From the NCBI GenBank assembly GCA_013397435.1, contig VZRG01000158.1, forward strand, positions 605,522-669,521: a stretch of 64,000 bases of DNA. The letters run 5' to 3'. Below are positions 57,301 through 63,733 of the stretch, piece by piece. Below the pieces are notes generated by a model. The model saw only the letters and a list, made by a program, of their open reading frames with translations, had not been told where the DNA came from and made no database searches. The stretch is from Erythrocercus mccallii (lineage: Eukaryota; Chordata; Aves; Passeriformes; Dicruridae). The position numbers and the translations under genes were made by a program. Every line of letters starts with the position of its first letter. The stretch's first letter is position 1.

Positions 57301-60300
57301 CATTAATAAACCTCTTAAATCTGTGCTTTGTTCTGAGCATATAGAAGAAAAGAAATCAAAGCACGGAACATATATTTCATTACTAGGCTCTTCACATACA
57401 GAGAGAGCACATCATACAGAATTTCCAGCCAAAGGCAGTAGAAGAAAGAAAATTTCAGACAAAACACAGTGGTTTCACCTTCTTACCAGTATTAACCTCC
57501 TATCTTCTCATGGGCTACCTTACCAATGTTCTGGCTTTCTAAAAAATTATCTGGACTTGCAAGTTCAGAAAGAACCGTAATTGTTTATTTTTAAAGAGCT
57601 AAGTAGGTTGGCATTATACAACCATTTGTTCATTAGCATATTGAACAATAACACCAGTTCATAAAACCATAATGAGAACTAGTTGCTCACAATCACTGAT
57701 AATTACAGACCACCACACAGCAATTACACACACAGCACAGCATCTCAGGCACAGAGCAAATCAGCAAACCTCTGCTAAACCTAATTACTAATGTCTCCTC
57801 TTCATACATGGGCTTGAGTGAAAGAACATGACTACAGATCTTCGGCAATGATGAACAAATACTGTATATACCAAGTTTAACATTAACTTAATCCAAACTT
57901 TAGAATACACTTAAAATCACTGGAAAGCTTGGATCTGTAAACCAACCTGAAACAGCATACACACAGAGTTTTCGACAGTGCAACACAGCCAGATGAAGTC
58001 CTTCAGTACCACTGTAAAAAAGGGTATAAAAAACATATATTTTCAGATAAATTTGAATATAATTCATACAGGATAAAATTCAAGTAACATTGAAATTGCT
58101 CTCATGTGTAGGCCAAATGCAAAGGTTTGGGTGGGTGTTAGATGCTAGCATAAAAACTCAGAAGTACTGATCTTCCTAAATTCATGCTGAAGTGTTTGGA
58201 GTTAATTTCAAAATCAAAATTAATCCTTTAAGAACATATTTTGAAATTGAAATAAGAAGAGCAAGCCAACTATTTTCCCAGCTTAGTTTGAAATTCATTT
58301 TAAATAAGGTGCTATTAATCCTTCATGGAGGGACGATATGCAGGTCATTCCTCCAAACGAGCATTATTTAGCAATATCAGACACTACGTTTTTTTTAATT
58401 CACTTTTGTACTAGCTGCATAGAACCTTCAAACTCTCACATTCTTCTTCCTCCAAACACAAACAGTATATCTAACAAAGTACTTCTGCTGTAAATACAGA
58501 AAATGCTTCAGCTCATCACAGAGTAAGACATTATCATTCCTGCAAAGGGTCATTCCATGAATACTTGATCCTTTGATCTGAGAGCATGAATCTTTCCCGT
58601 GGTTAGTACAGGTTTTACTTTCATTTTTTTAAATGAAGCTCATGTTACAGTATTAGAAATCCAAAATAATAATGAATCCTTCAAGAACTAATTACTAAAA
58701 TAAAGTTGTCCTAAGTAGATTCTCTTACAGCAAATTAACTATAAGGTGTTTTCCTTAAGAGTCACAGTATCTCTCCTCTACCTGGCCACTTGTTGCCACT
58801 AAATTCATTGGAATTAAGGATTTTCTATCCTCTATCAAACAAGAAACAATTGGCCAGTATTACATCCGAGACCATAACAAGTTAGTCAAGTATTCTTAAT
58901 GCCTTAAAAGATAACTTTCAATGTTAAGTTTTTCCTGTTCTACATACCTCTAAAATATTGTATAACTATCTGGAAGATTATCCTCTACATATACCTTAAG
59001 TAAAAATTCCCTCATATGAAGATGATTCAAGAAGCAGATCAAATGCACATTATAGGATTCATAGACGTGATTAACAGCTGTGACAGAGGAGGTACAACTG
59101 ACACCAAAGAAGGCTTCAAGCATCAGCACCTTGTCATCTAAAAGTCTCTCATACCCTTTTTATGTAGCCTCCCATGGGCAGCTCCAGCTCTTTCTCTCCT
59201 TCTCTCCTCCTTCTGCAGTTCCAGCTCGCTCCTTCCTGTCCCTAGCACAGTCATCTAACCCTGCCTGTCCCTCATACAACATCTCACCCTTTCTGTCCCT
59301 CACACAACCTCCTGTCCCTTCTGACTCACAGCATGGCCAGCAGACTCCAGCTAACTCCCTACCAGCAAACTCACTCTCTTATCATACCCATAGCTGTGAG
59401 GGCAAGGCTGCTCCCACTCTTTGGTAATTAACATAGCTGCAATATACTGGGGGCAAGATTGCCTTCATCATTATCTCTCTCTTTCCACATAGTTGTCCAT
59501 CTAGAAACTGAAAACTCACCCTCCAGAACAAAGGAAGAAAATCACATCTATGACTTAAATAAACAGCATCATAGCCTGCCATTTACTTACGAAACAAATT
59601 TTCCCACTTCCACCTGCAATATTGGTTCTTGCAGCTGCACTTCCAAGAGCAAGTCCTCAGGTTGTACTTCATCTCCAGGTTTCACAGGATGTGGATTAAA
59701 GATTCGGAGATATCCCTTATAACTGCCCACAATAACTTTATCTAAAAAACAAACAAACACACAAACAAAAACAACATATAGGCTACCACACGATACAATA
59801 GCACATGTACAATTCAATTTGCTGCAGAGTGCTTCAAATGACACCCTAAAAAGATAGAATATTGACATGATTCAATTAATGTTTATTATGCTCTGTCTTC
59901 TAGTTTAGCAACTAGTAACTTTAGCAATTACAATTTTTGCAGGTCTGTGAACATCTGTCAGCACCAGTGATGGCAGCAATAGGGTTGAGTGTTTATTGGT
60001 AAGAATAGGGAAAAGGCCAATGAGGCAAATGTCATGGTGGAAGTCTGTGAAAGACCACCCAACAAGGACAAAGAGGCAATGAAATAGTCTACAAGTAGCT
60101 TGAAAAAGTCACACAATCACCAGCCCTTGCTCTTCTGGAGGACTTCAACTTACCAGATGTCTGCTGAAAATATAACACAGCAGAGAGGAACTGTCTAGGA
60201 GGTTCCTGGACTGTATGAAAGATAACTGCCTTACACAACTGGTGAAAGAGCCAGCTAGGGAAGGTGCCCCACTGGATTTGCTGTTTGTGAACAGAGAATG

Positions 60301-63163
60301 ATTTGCAGGTGATGTGGTTGGAGGCTGTTGTGGGCATAGCAATCACAAAATTTTATTTTCGATTCTTAGAGAAGGAAGGAGGAGAAGCAGCAAAAGAGCT
60401 GCCATGGACTTCCTGAGGGCAGACTTTCACTCATTTGGATGAATGGTTGACAGTCCCTTGGAAAGAAGTCCTGAAGGGCAAAGGAGCCTAGGAAGGCTGA
60501 ACATTTGTAACAAAAGAAGTCTTAAAAGGTACAGGGCCAGGCTGTCCCCATATGCCAAAAGACAAGTTTGCAGGGAAGAACACCATCCTGGCTGCACAGA
60601 GCTTTGGCTGGAACTCAGGAAAAAGAGGAGGTATGACCTTTGGAAGAAGGGGCAGATGAATCGGGGGGGCTGAATCGTAAGGTTAAACAGGAAGAAAATT
60701 GTAAGAGTCAAAACCCAACTAGAACTTAACCTAGCTACTGCCATAAAAGACAATAAAAATGTTTCTATCAATACATCAGCAACTAAAGGATGGCCAAGGA
60801 GAATCTTCATTTTTTATTGGATATGGAGGGAAACAGAGTGACAAAGGATGAGGAAAAGGCTGAGGTACTTAGAGCTGCCTTCACCTAAGTCTTCCGTAGA
60901 GTAACAGTTGTTCTCTGGGTACTCAGCCCCTGAGCTGGAAGATGGGATCAGGGAGTAGAATGAGGCCCCCATAAAGCAAGGGGAAATGGTCAGCATTCTG
61001 CTACATCACTTAGACACAAACACAAGTCTATGGGACCAGATGGGATCCACCCAGGAACACTGAGAGAGTGTGGAAGTGCTCACCAAGCCACTCTCCATCA
61101 TTTATCATCAGTCTTGGTTGACCAGGGAGCTCCCAGCTGACTGGAAGTTAGCAAATGTGATGCCCATCTACAAGAAGGGTCAGAAGGAGGATCCAGAGGA
61201 CTACAGGCCAGTCAGCCTGACCTCAGTACCAGGGAAAGTCATGGACCATATCATCTTTAGTGCCATCATGCAGCTTGTATGGGACAACCAGGAGATCCAG
61301 ACCCAGGCAGTAGGGGTTTATGAAGTGCAGGTTCTGTTTGACTGCCCTGATCTCCTTCTATGACAAAGTGACTAGCTTAAAGGAAAAGGGACAGATTGTG
61401 GGTGTTGTTTACCTCAACTTTAGTATACCTTTGACAGCATTTCCCACAGCATTCTCCTGAAGAAACTGGTCACAGCTTAGGCAGGTACATTGCTTGCTGG
61501 GTAGAAAAGTGGCTGGGTGGCTGAACCCAGAGAGTGGTAGTGAATTGAGTTACATCCAGTTGGTGACCGGTCATAAGTGACATTCCCCAGGGCTCAGTAC
61601 TGAGGCCAGTCCTGTTTAATATCTTTATCAACAACCTGGATGTGGGGATCAAGTGCACCCTCAGTAAGTGTGCTGATGACACCAAGTTGGGTGGGAGGGT
61701 TGATCTGCTGGAGGGTAGGATGTCTCTATAGCAGAATCTGGACAGGCTGGAACAATGGATTGAGGCCAATCGTATGAGGTCCAACAAGGCCAAGTGCCAG
61801 GTCATTCACTTCAGCCACAACAACCCCATGCAACACAACAGGATTGGGGAAGAGTGGCTGAAAAGTTGTCCAACAGGAAAGTACCTAGGGTGAAGGTTGA
61901 CAGCAGCTGCAACATGAGCCAGCATGTGCCCAGGTGGCCAAGAAGACCACTTGCATCCTGGTTTGTATCAGAAACTGTGTGGTCAGAGAAGTATTGCCTC
62001 CCTGTATTCAGGACTGGTGAGGTTCCATCTGAAATACTGTATTCAGTTTTGGGCCCCTCACTACAAGAAAATCGTGGAGAAGGTGGAGCATGGCCAGAAA
62101 AAGGCAACAAAGCCAGCAAAGGGCTTAGAGGTGCACCAGGGGCTGTAAAATCTAGTTTGGATAATAGGAAAAATTTCGCCAAAAGGGTTGTGAAGCATGG
62201 GAAAAGACTGCCAAGGGAAGTGGCTGAATCACCAACCTTGGTGGTAGTTAAAAGACACGATGCTCAAAGACATGGTTTAGTAGCAAACACAGAGTATTAG
62301 CTGTTGGACTCAATGATCTTAAAAGTCTTTTCCAACCTAAATGACTCAAATGAATTTCTACTGAAAAAGGCTGTACACCAAATCAGTAACAGCTCAACTT
62401 TATTCAAATTGTCCTGAAAAGGGAGAATTAAAATAATTTTAGAAGGGTATGGCAGCAAGGAATCAAATGCACCTCTACTGGGAAAAAATGAAGTTCCGAG
62501 GTGAGCATGAGATCATAAAAACACCAAGAATTTATTAATTTAAAAAAATACACACACACAAACTCTCTCACAGCAAAGATCATTTCACATTATTACTACA
62601 CAGAAACACAGGGTTTACCCAAGCAGAGTCACTTACTTCAATCATCACTTATTTTCCAGATCAAAAGGGTTGTTTAATTGTTTTTCTAAATTCTTAACTT
62701 TTTAGCTCTCACCTTCCTTTCTTCTCCCCTTGGGCTTTTATGAATCACGATGTGTTTGCTCCCATGACTAACTGAAAATTCTTTATTGTAAAGATATCTT
62801 CCATTAAGGGAATAAGGCATGAGAGAAGTTACAGTGAACACAAGCAAGAATTAAAATATTTAGCAGCATATAAATATAAAAAGACAGAGAGCACTGAATT
62901 TCTCTTCTTAAGCCTACAAGGACACATTAAAGATAGCAGACCTAAAACTAACTAGCCAACTAGCCTGGCTAACAAGCTTTCAGCATGCATTGGTCAAAGC
63001 AAACCTACAGCTGTGTGGCTTAAAAGTCAGCAATTTTAAGTCTGAATTTACCTTGTCCACTGCCACTATTATCAACATCAGCAACACACAGACAGCCTTG
63101 GTCAAATTCTTCTTTTTCTCCAAGTATGGTGGACCACCAGTCTCTAGCTTTAAACAAGGACAT
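383..63163 (-). CDS. BBS9: BBS9 (PTHB1), BBSome subunit, 5' 14 coding exons; 3' part outside window
   Basis: BBS9 is a core subunit of the BBSome, the coat-like complex that moves membrane proteins through primary cilia. Fourteen minus-strand exons join into one frame of 1552 nt (about 517 codons): 63163-63052, 59741-59591, 58011-57947, 55524-55411, 33349-33175, 29552-29468, 27721-27538, 26287-26158, 11857-11676, 7722-7646, 5463-5410, 3518-3416, 2485-2381, 397-383. Every junction has AG/GT sites and compatible phase. Residues 1 to about 400 match the seven-bladed beta-propeller known from human BBS9; residues about 430-517 match the GAE region. The C-terminal platform and helical parts (roughly 370 residues of the usual 887) must lie left of base 1. 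No frameshift or stop was seen, so the gene looks functional. Identity rests on near-identical stretches recalled from mammalian PTHB1. Confidence 0.95.
398..2380 (-). other. BBS9: BBS9 intron 14
   Basis: A 2-kb AT-rich intron. No transposon or gene was recognised. I looked for a longer coding exon here and found none that fits the protein. Confidence 0.75.
2381..2485 (-). CDS. BBS9: BBS9 exon 14, residues 478-512
   Basis: Encodes [20 protein letters not shown] and [15 protein letters not shown]. This matches the mammalian TPDLTRTVSFSVYLKRSYTP-SELEG-VVSYSRPT block, the end of the GAE domain. The acceptor is gttgtttttag|AA and the donor CAACAG|gtaatc. The 105-nt exon has phases 1 in and 1 out. 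Confidence 0.93.
2486..3415 (-). other. BBS9: BBS9 intron 13
   Basis: A 930-base intron. The 126-codon minus-strand open frame at 2981-3361 lies wholly inside it and has no recognisable domain. The 93-codon plus-strand frame on the same bases is equally featureless. Confidence 0.85.
3416..3518 (-). CDS. BBS9: BBS9 exon 13, residues 444-477
   Basis: Encodes [20 protein letters not shown] and [14 protein letters not shown], beta strands of the GAE domain. It aligns with mammalian VTLQNRVILQKAKLSVYVQP and what follows. The acceptor is ttgatctag|GT and the donor TTTAG|gtaaat. The 103-nt exon enters in phase 0 and leaves in phase 1. Confidence 0.92.
3519..5409 (-). other. BBS9: BBS9 intron 12
   Basis: A 1.9-kb AT-rich intron with no recognised repeat or gene. 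Confidence 0.85.
5410..5463 (-). CDS. BBS9: BBS9 exon 12, residues 426-443
   Basis: A 54-nt, phase 0-0 exon encoding exactly 18 residues, [18 protein letters not shown], against mammalian QATDVEVGTDLVPSVTVK. It starts the first strand of the GAE-like domain. The acceptor is ttcttcacag|CAA and the donor GTAAAG|gtactg. Because both ends are phase 0, skipping it would keep the frame. Confidence 0.92.
5464..7645 (-). other. BBS9: BBS9 intron 11
   Basis: A 2.2-kb AT-rich intron. No transposon, RNA gene or second gene was recognised. Confidence 0.85.
7646..7722 (-). CDS. BBS9: BBS9 exon 11, residues 400-425, acidic linker
   Basis: A 77-nt exon read as [20 protein letters not shown] then LDEES. 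It corresponds to the mammalian WPMTEREDDLNVSVVVSPNF linker between propeller and GAE domain, but only the pattern (acidic, then VTVT..VSP) is kept. It is the least conserved stretch of the gene seen here. The acceptor is tttctttcag|AT and the donor GAATCT|gtatgt. The phases (1 in, 0 out) fit both neighbours. Confidence 0.85.
7723..11675 (-). other. BBS9: BBS9 intron 10
   Basis: A 4-kb intron with a solo LTR in the opposite orientation (about 10091-10795). The other parts (7723-10090 and 10800-11675) are AT-rich with no recognised element. Confidence 0.88.
10091..10795 (+). mobile_element. Avian ERV solo LTR, about 0.7 kb
   Basis: Bounded by TG (tgttgaaagcagttgg) and CA (ttgagaca) as LTRs are. 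It contains G-rich U3 blocks (10144-10165 and 10243-10262), a TATA-like ataaaa at 10362 following ctatctag, a downstream GT/T-rich segment (about 10575-10640), and an end resembling avian ERVL-type LTRs (ttggagggagggggg, tccagctttccctggcagat, acctgtct). No internal gag, pol or env sequence flanks it, so it looks like a recombined solo LTR. I saw no convincing target-site duplication. It is antisense to BBS9. The 170- and 126-codon frames inside it are not genes. Confidence 0.65.
11676..11857 (-). CDS. BBS9: BBS9 exon 10, residues 339-399
   Basis: Encodes [40 protein letters not shown] and a helical tail, [20 protein letters not shown]. This closes the beta-propeller and begins the linker; the human propeller construct I recall ends near residue 407. 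The acceptor is ttttgtgcag|AG and the donor ACAAG|gtatac. The 182-nt exon enters in phase 2 and leaves in phase 1. Confidence 0.95.
12216..12350 (+). other. Unidentified coding-like island, open on both strands
   Basis: On the plus strand a 44-residue frame begins [20 protein letters not shown], continues [20 protein letters not shown] and ends at TGA. Just upstream in a neighbouring plus frame is a charged stretch, [19 protein letters not shown] (about 12168-12227). On the minus strand 12346-12227 gives a 39-residue frame, [20 protein letters not shown] and so on, starting directly after an acceptor-like tttcctttcag. I recognise no family. It could be a frameshifted remnant of a plus-strand gene or transposon, or chance in a locally GC-balanced patch. 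Spliced after BBS9 exon 9, the minus-strand version would hit a stop within 17 codons, so it is not an ordinary cassette exon. Confidence 0.2.
17169..17225. repeat. Purine-rich simple sequence
   Basis: An acaaa-type run followed by ggaaag and ggggaaaaaagg units, almost purely A and G on the plus strand. Low-complexity intronic sequence. Confidence 0.85.
17874..17898. repeat. Perfect 11-bp inverted repeat, 3-nt loop
   Basis: tattaaaggaa, then aaa, then ttcctttaata, in intron 9 about 20 bases after a 16-base A run. Confidence 0.95.
19782..19804. repeat. TA-rich microsatellite
   Basis: A short ttatatatatatacac-gtatata run, largely self-complementary. Confidence 0.8.
21628..21720 (-). mobile_element. 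CR1 3' tail fragment, antisense
   Basis: Begins acagaatcacttttgctgag then ttggaagggacccacaagag and tccaactcctggccctgcaa, the reversed 3' end of a CR1 subfamily like the nested copy at 51152. Similarity fades after about 21720. Confidence 0.8.
23592..23639. repeat. Imperfect long palindrome
   Basis: Outer arms ctataac/gttatag and inner arms actgaac/gttcagt are perfect and surround a ttcca loop. Between them ctag elements pair with a 5-base bulge, so the hairpin stem is about 18-20 bp. Confidence 0.8.
26158..26287 (-). CDS. BBS9: BBS9 exon 9, residues 296-338
   Basis: A 130-nt exon read as [40 protein letters not shown] and ANF. It matches the mammalian segment [13 protein letters not shown]...[14 protein letters not shown]. 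It has no ATG-initiated frame of its own and was placed by homology and phase (1 in, 2 out). The acceptor is gttgaacag-like (gaacag|TG) and the donor TTTCA|gtaagt. Confidence 0.94.
26288..27537 (-). other. BBS9: BBS9 intron 8
   Basis: A 1.25-kb intron containing one CR1 3' end (27176-27440). The rest is AT-rich with nothing recognised. Confidence 0.88.
27176..27440 (-). mobile_element. CR1 3' UTR fragment, antisense
   Basis: A reversed CR1 3' terminus: attctacagatcatagactc, gacttgggttagaagagacc, ttaaagatcatctagtcagg, then the caacactgccatcattggga and ccaccctcactgtaaagaat blocks. It has the same orientation as BBS9, in intron 8. Confidence 0.9.
27538..27721 (-). CDS. BBS9: BBS9 exon 8, residues 235-295
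   Basis: Encodes [40 protein letters not shown] and [17 protein letters not shown]. These are central propeller blades, nearly identical to the mammalian protein. The acceptor is ttttgaag|GTGG and the donor TTCAG|gtttgt. The 184-nt exon enters in phase 0 and leaves in phase 1. Confidence 0.95.
28124..28173. repeat. 25-bp tandem duplication
   Basis: atttattctaccaatatatg plus taaat at 28124-28148 is followed at once by a second copy at 28149-28173 with a single T-to-C difference. Confidence 0.95.
29331..29372. repeat. Three perfect copies of a 14-bp unit
   Basis: ttggatcagatcct is repeated three times without mismatch (29331-29344, 29345-29358, 29359-29372). Each unit contains the interrupted palindrome GGATC-A-GATCC. 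Confidence 0.97.
29468..29552 (-). CDS. BBS9: BBS9 exon 7, residues 206-234
   Basis: An 85-nt exon with no long open frame around it, found by frame logic between exons 6 and 8. It encodes [20 protein letters not shown] and KLSSGKRLA, a hydrophilic propeller loop matching the mammalian loop between the ESYK and VDW motifs. The acceptor is ctgtaacag|AT and the donor CTTGCG|gtaaac. It enters in phase 2 and leaves in phase 0. Confidence 0.93.
30570..30825 (+). mobile_element. CR1 3' UTR fragment, sense
   Basis: A clear plus-strand CR1 3' end: aagaagttccaccttgacgt, gaggcagagcactggaacag, gtctcccctccctggagaca, gcactagatgatctccagag, cccttccaaccctaactgtc, ending with a gattct tail. The 74-codon open frame here is part of it. 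Confidence 0.9.
31003..31056 (-). mobile_element. Short CR1 3' tail fragment, antisense
   Basis: About 50 bases (attcacaaaatcaccaagta then ttagttggaagggagccaga) resemble the reversed terminal segment of CR1. Only the extreme 3' end is present. Confidence 0.6.
31788..31819. repeat. Two overlapping AT-rich inverted repeats
   Basis: attctaat/attagaat (31788-31808) and ttagaatt/aattctaa (31802-31819) share the middle arm, so that arm could pair with either side. Confidence 0.85.
32095..32640 (-). mobile_element. Strongly decayed CR1 reverse-transcriptase segment
   Basis: Read on the minus strand across frames, it recalls the CR1 RT order: [17 protein letters not shown] (for VDVVYLDFSKAFDTVSH) near 32500, [20 protein letters not shown] (for W-NWLNGRAQRVV) near 32330, [10 protein letters not shown] (for QGSVLGPVLFN) near 32265, and AAIQRNL further on. 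The 64- and 79-codon open frames here are leftovers of this element, not a gene. Confidence 0.6.
33175..33349 (-). CDS. BBS9: BBS9 exon 6, residues 148-206
   Basis: Encodes [40 protein letters not shown] and [19 protein letters not shown], highly conserved propeller blades. The acceptor is cttccctttag-like (cccttag|GT) and the donor TACAA|gtatgt. The 175-nt exon enters in phase 1 and leaves in phase 2. Confidence 0.95.
35018..35175 (+). mobile_element. Old CR1 3' UTR fragment
   Basis: A diverged plus-strand CR1 3' end. Recognisable blocks are ggtcaccaaacactacagcc, ttccagagaggttgc, cacaatcctgagcaactt and attggactagataatgtcaa. It is more decayed than the other copies and therefore probably older. 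Confidence 0.65.
35594..35619. repeat. Perfect 11-bp inverted repeat, 4-nt loop
   Basis: actaatggcat, then tttt, then atgccattagt: a perfect hairpin in intron 5. Confidence 0.95.
40190..41395 (+). mobile_element. CR1 LINE, sense, internally deleted
   Basis: The left part encodes the end of the CR1 endonuclease: [40 protein letters not shown], then a region like [17 protein letters not shown] and [18 protein letters not shown] up to about 40685. The right part (from about 40700) encodes the extreme RT C terminus ([20 protein letters not shown], about 40810-40870) and the 3' UTR to about 41395 (tagatgacctccacgggtaa). The RT catalytic region, about 1.5 kb in a complete element, is missing between them. 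Confidence 0.87.
41895..42152 (+). mobile_element. Truncated avian ERV LTR (3' part)
   Basis: Blocks such as gtgccaatcattgggtagtg, agcaactgtactgtgaatta, ctgttcttgtctcaacccac, aggttttacctttttctgat, cattccactggggtgaagcg and gtgagtgagcagctgtgtgg match the R/U5-side half of a common avian LTR as I recall it. The usual final ctggggttaaaccac part is decayed. There are no internal retroviral genes. It lies about 500 bp right of an internally deleted CR1. Confidence 0.6.
42634..42658. repeat. Perfect 10-bp inverted repeat, 5-nt loop
   Basis: agtttagaga, then cagca, then tctctaaact, in intron 5. Confidence 0.95.
46110..46369 (+). mobile_element. CR1 3' UTR fragment, sense, abutting an antisense CR1
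   Basis: A plus-strand CR1 3' segment: a block like ggacaaggggtaaaggtttt, then gaactgttttaacaaggagg, aacactggaacaagttgtgc and ccatccctggaaatattcag, to ctagttgatgatgtcactgc-tcattgcaggg. It stops before the usual 3' terminus. The next bases (gctcaggttgctcaggggcc) already belong to the reversed CR1. Confidence 0.8.
46370..48400 (-). mobile_element. CR1 LINE, antisense, about 2 kb
   Basis: On the minus strand it contains decayed [16 protein letters not shown] (about 47640-47680), [10 protein letters not shown] (about 47315-47345), [20 protein letters not shown] (about 47200-47260), [20 protein letters not shown] (about 46815-46875) and [18 protein letters not shown]. Its upstream end carries the linker [16 protein letters not shown] and an endonuclease tail ([19 protein letters not shown]) near 48230-48300. 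Its 3' end is cut at about 46370, where a plus-strand CR1 tail begins. It has many stops. Confidence 0.88.
50273..52710 (-). mobile_element. CR1 LINE, antisense, 5'-truncated, interrupted
   Basis: The left edge is a typical reversed CR1 3' end (tcatagaatagtctgggtta, then the gtccaaacctcccctgcaat block). Read on the minus strand it contains RT motifs, for example [20 protein letters not shown] and [11 protein letters not shown] (about 50990-51120) and [17 protein letters not shown] (about 51630-51690). Further upstream it has the endonuclease-RT linker to about 52710. The frame is broken. A second CR1 is inserted at about 51152-51566. It shares its orientation with BBS9. Confidence 0.9.
51152..51566 (+). 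mobile_element. CR1 3' fragment nested inside an antisense CR1
   Basis: Within the minus-strand CR1 the orientation suddenly flips. The block holds the sense CR1 C terminus ([20 protein letters not shown], about 51205-51265) and a sense 3' UTR ending gttggactggatgatcctga...cccttcaaactc near 51550. On both sides the older element continues its RT coding region, missing roughly 60 bases at the join. Target duplications were not found. Confidence 0.85.
55411..55524 (-). CDS. BBS9: BBS9 exon 5, residues 110-147
   Basis: Encodes a run containing [20 protein letters not shown] and [15 protein letters not shown], an almost unchanged propeller blade. Counting from the start codon, the glycine in MTYG is residue 141. 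As I recall, a Gly141Arg change at this position causes human Bardet-Biedl syndrome; the glycine is kept here. The acceptor is ttttgtag|CA and the donor AAAAG|gtaagc, with phases 1 in and 1 out. Confidence 0.95.
55525..57946 (-). other. BBS9: BBS9 intron 4
   Basis: A 2.4-kb AT-rich intron. No transposon or other gene was recognised. The 105-codon plus-strand open frame near 57263-57580 has no recognisable motif and looks like chance. Confidence 0.85.
57947..58011 (-). CDS. BBS9: BBS9 exon 4, residues 88-109
   Basis: A 65-nt exon encoding [20 protein letters not shown] plus VS, a propeller strand pair that closely matches mammalian PTHB1. The acceptor is tttttacag|TGG and the donor TCAG|gttggt. 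The phases (2 in, 1 out) join exons 3 and 5 exactly. Confidence 0.94.
58012..59590 (-). other. BBS9: BBS9 intron 3
   Basis: A 1.6-kb intron. The part at about 59100-59430 is C/T-rich and unlike the AT-rich surroundings (see separate entry). The rest shows no recognised element. Confidence 0.9.
59100..59430 (+). repeat. C/T-rich tract, possibly an old repeat
   Basis: About 330 bases rich in ctccttctctcctcc, ccttcctgtccct and cctgtccctcatac-like units. They recur irregularly, with tgtccct appearing five times between 59236 and 59320. The composition stands out from the AT-rich intron. A 115-codon Ser/Pro-rich open frame (59080-59427) is a by-product of the skew. It could be an old LTR or LINE remnant, but I cannot assign a family. 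Confidence 0.4.
59591..59741 (-). CDS. BBS9: BBS9 exon 3, residues 38-88
   Basis: Encodes [19 protein letters not shown], an acidic segment, and a strand ending in EVGKFV. This is the first blade of the beta-propeller. The acceptor is tttttag|AT and the donor TTTC|gtaagt. The 151-nt exon enters in phase 1 and leaves in phase 2. Its pyrimidine tract is built from a TTTG-type microsatellite (59744-59775). Confidence 0.95.
59744..59775. repeat. CAAA-type microsatellite forming the exon 3 pyrimidine tract
   Basis: A run of aaac/acac units directly next to the exon 3 acceptor. On the minus strand it reads as tttg/tgtg units and supplies the polypyrimidine tract. Confidence 0.8.
59950..62352 (+). 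mobile_element. CR1 LINE, about 2.4 kb, 5'-truncated, with 3' end
   Basis: Plus-strand CR1 beginning in the C-terminal part of the endonuclease (the [17 protein letters not shown] segment near 60125 corresponds to ALV-DFN-PD-CW). It runs through the linker ([16 protein letters not shown], about 60615-60665), reverse-transcriptase motif 1-2 ([16 protein letters not shown], about 61208-61255) and the VTS-V-QGS-LGPVLFN block (about 61560-61620), then the C-terminal RT region and the 3' UTR. It ends with the usual ccaacctaaatgact-type tail. Stops and frameshifts break the reading frame. It lies in BBS9 intron 2, antisense to the gene. Confidence 0.9.
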
Positions 63164-63172
63164 TCTTCTTTA
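63052..63172 (-). CDS. BBS9: BBS9 exon 2, start codon, residues 1-37
   Basis: The acceptor tttcctttccag is followed by nine untranslated bases that begin with an in-frame TAA, then ATG at 63163-63161 with A at -3. The upstream stop fixes this ATG as the start. The exon encodes [15 protein letters not shown], then an acidic stretch (EKEEFDQGC) and [12 protein letters not shown], the first beta-propeller strands. This is nearly the same as the mammalian N terminus. It ends in phase 1 at CAAG|gtaaat. Confidence 0.95.
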
Positions 63173-63733
63173 CTGGAAAGGAAACAAACCATTGTTAAAG
63201 TTTATACAAATACATGCAAATGTTTATACAAAAAAACTTTTTGTTTGTTAGCAACAGGTTTCCTTAAGTATATTACACCCCTCAGTTTCACGTTGCGCTA
63301 CTCTGAGCTAAATAAATGTTAATTCCAGGTGTCTGGACTTTCGGGTTATACAGTTCAGAAAACAACCCCAGGAATCTCCTAGTCATTAGTTAAATTAGTT
63401 GTGATAGACACTGCTAGTTCTGTGACGAAAATGTAACAAAATACCAGACTTTAAAAAACTGTTAAATGCTAAATGCCTTCTGTTACAAGCACTAAGTAAT
63501 AAAATAGTTTTCAAAGTCACAGAACAGAGGTCTCTTCCCTTTCCAAGCAGTACCAGAAAAAAAAAATATTCTGATGTAAGTCTCCTGCAAGAGAAATTAT
63601 TTTTAGAGAAGTAAATGGAGACATAAACAGACGACATCAAAACTTCTACTACATAATCGCCTTGAAGATGCTCTAGTGACACGACTAAAGAACTCGGTCA
63701 TACAGGGCACAAATCAGCTTTTCTGCTCCCTAC
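63173..63733 (-). other. BBS9: BBS9 intron 1 (inferred)
   Basis: About 560 bases between the candidate exon 1 donor and the exon 2 acceptor. The acceptor side has a clean pyrimidine tract ending in ttccag. No repeat or other gene was recognised. Confidence 0.4.

Larger units (their letters stand above)
59742..63051 (-). other. BBS9: BBS9 intron 2
   Basis: A 3.3-kb intron, most of it a CR1 element in the opposite orientation (about 59950-62352). The remaining 700 bases beside exon 2 are AT-rich and include a short CA run near 62550. Nothing else was recognised. Confidence 0.9.

Noticed and set aside
59080..59427. 115-codon Ser/Pro-rich frame
   Set aside because: Product of a C/T-rich tract, with no splice context or recognisable domain.
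61794..62300. 168-codon plus-strand frame
   Set aside because: CR1 RT C terminus and 3' UTR; the 123-codon minus frame is antisense to it.
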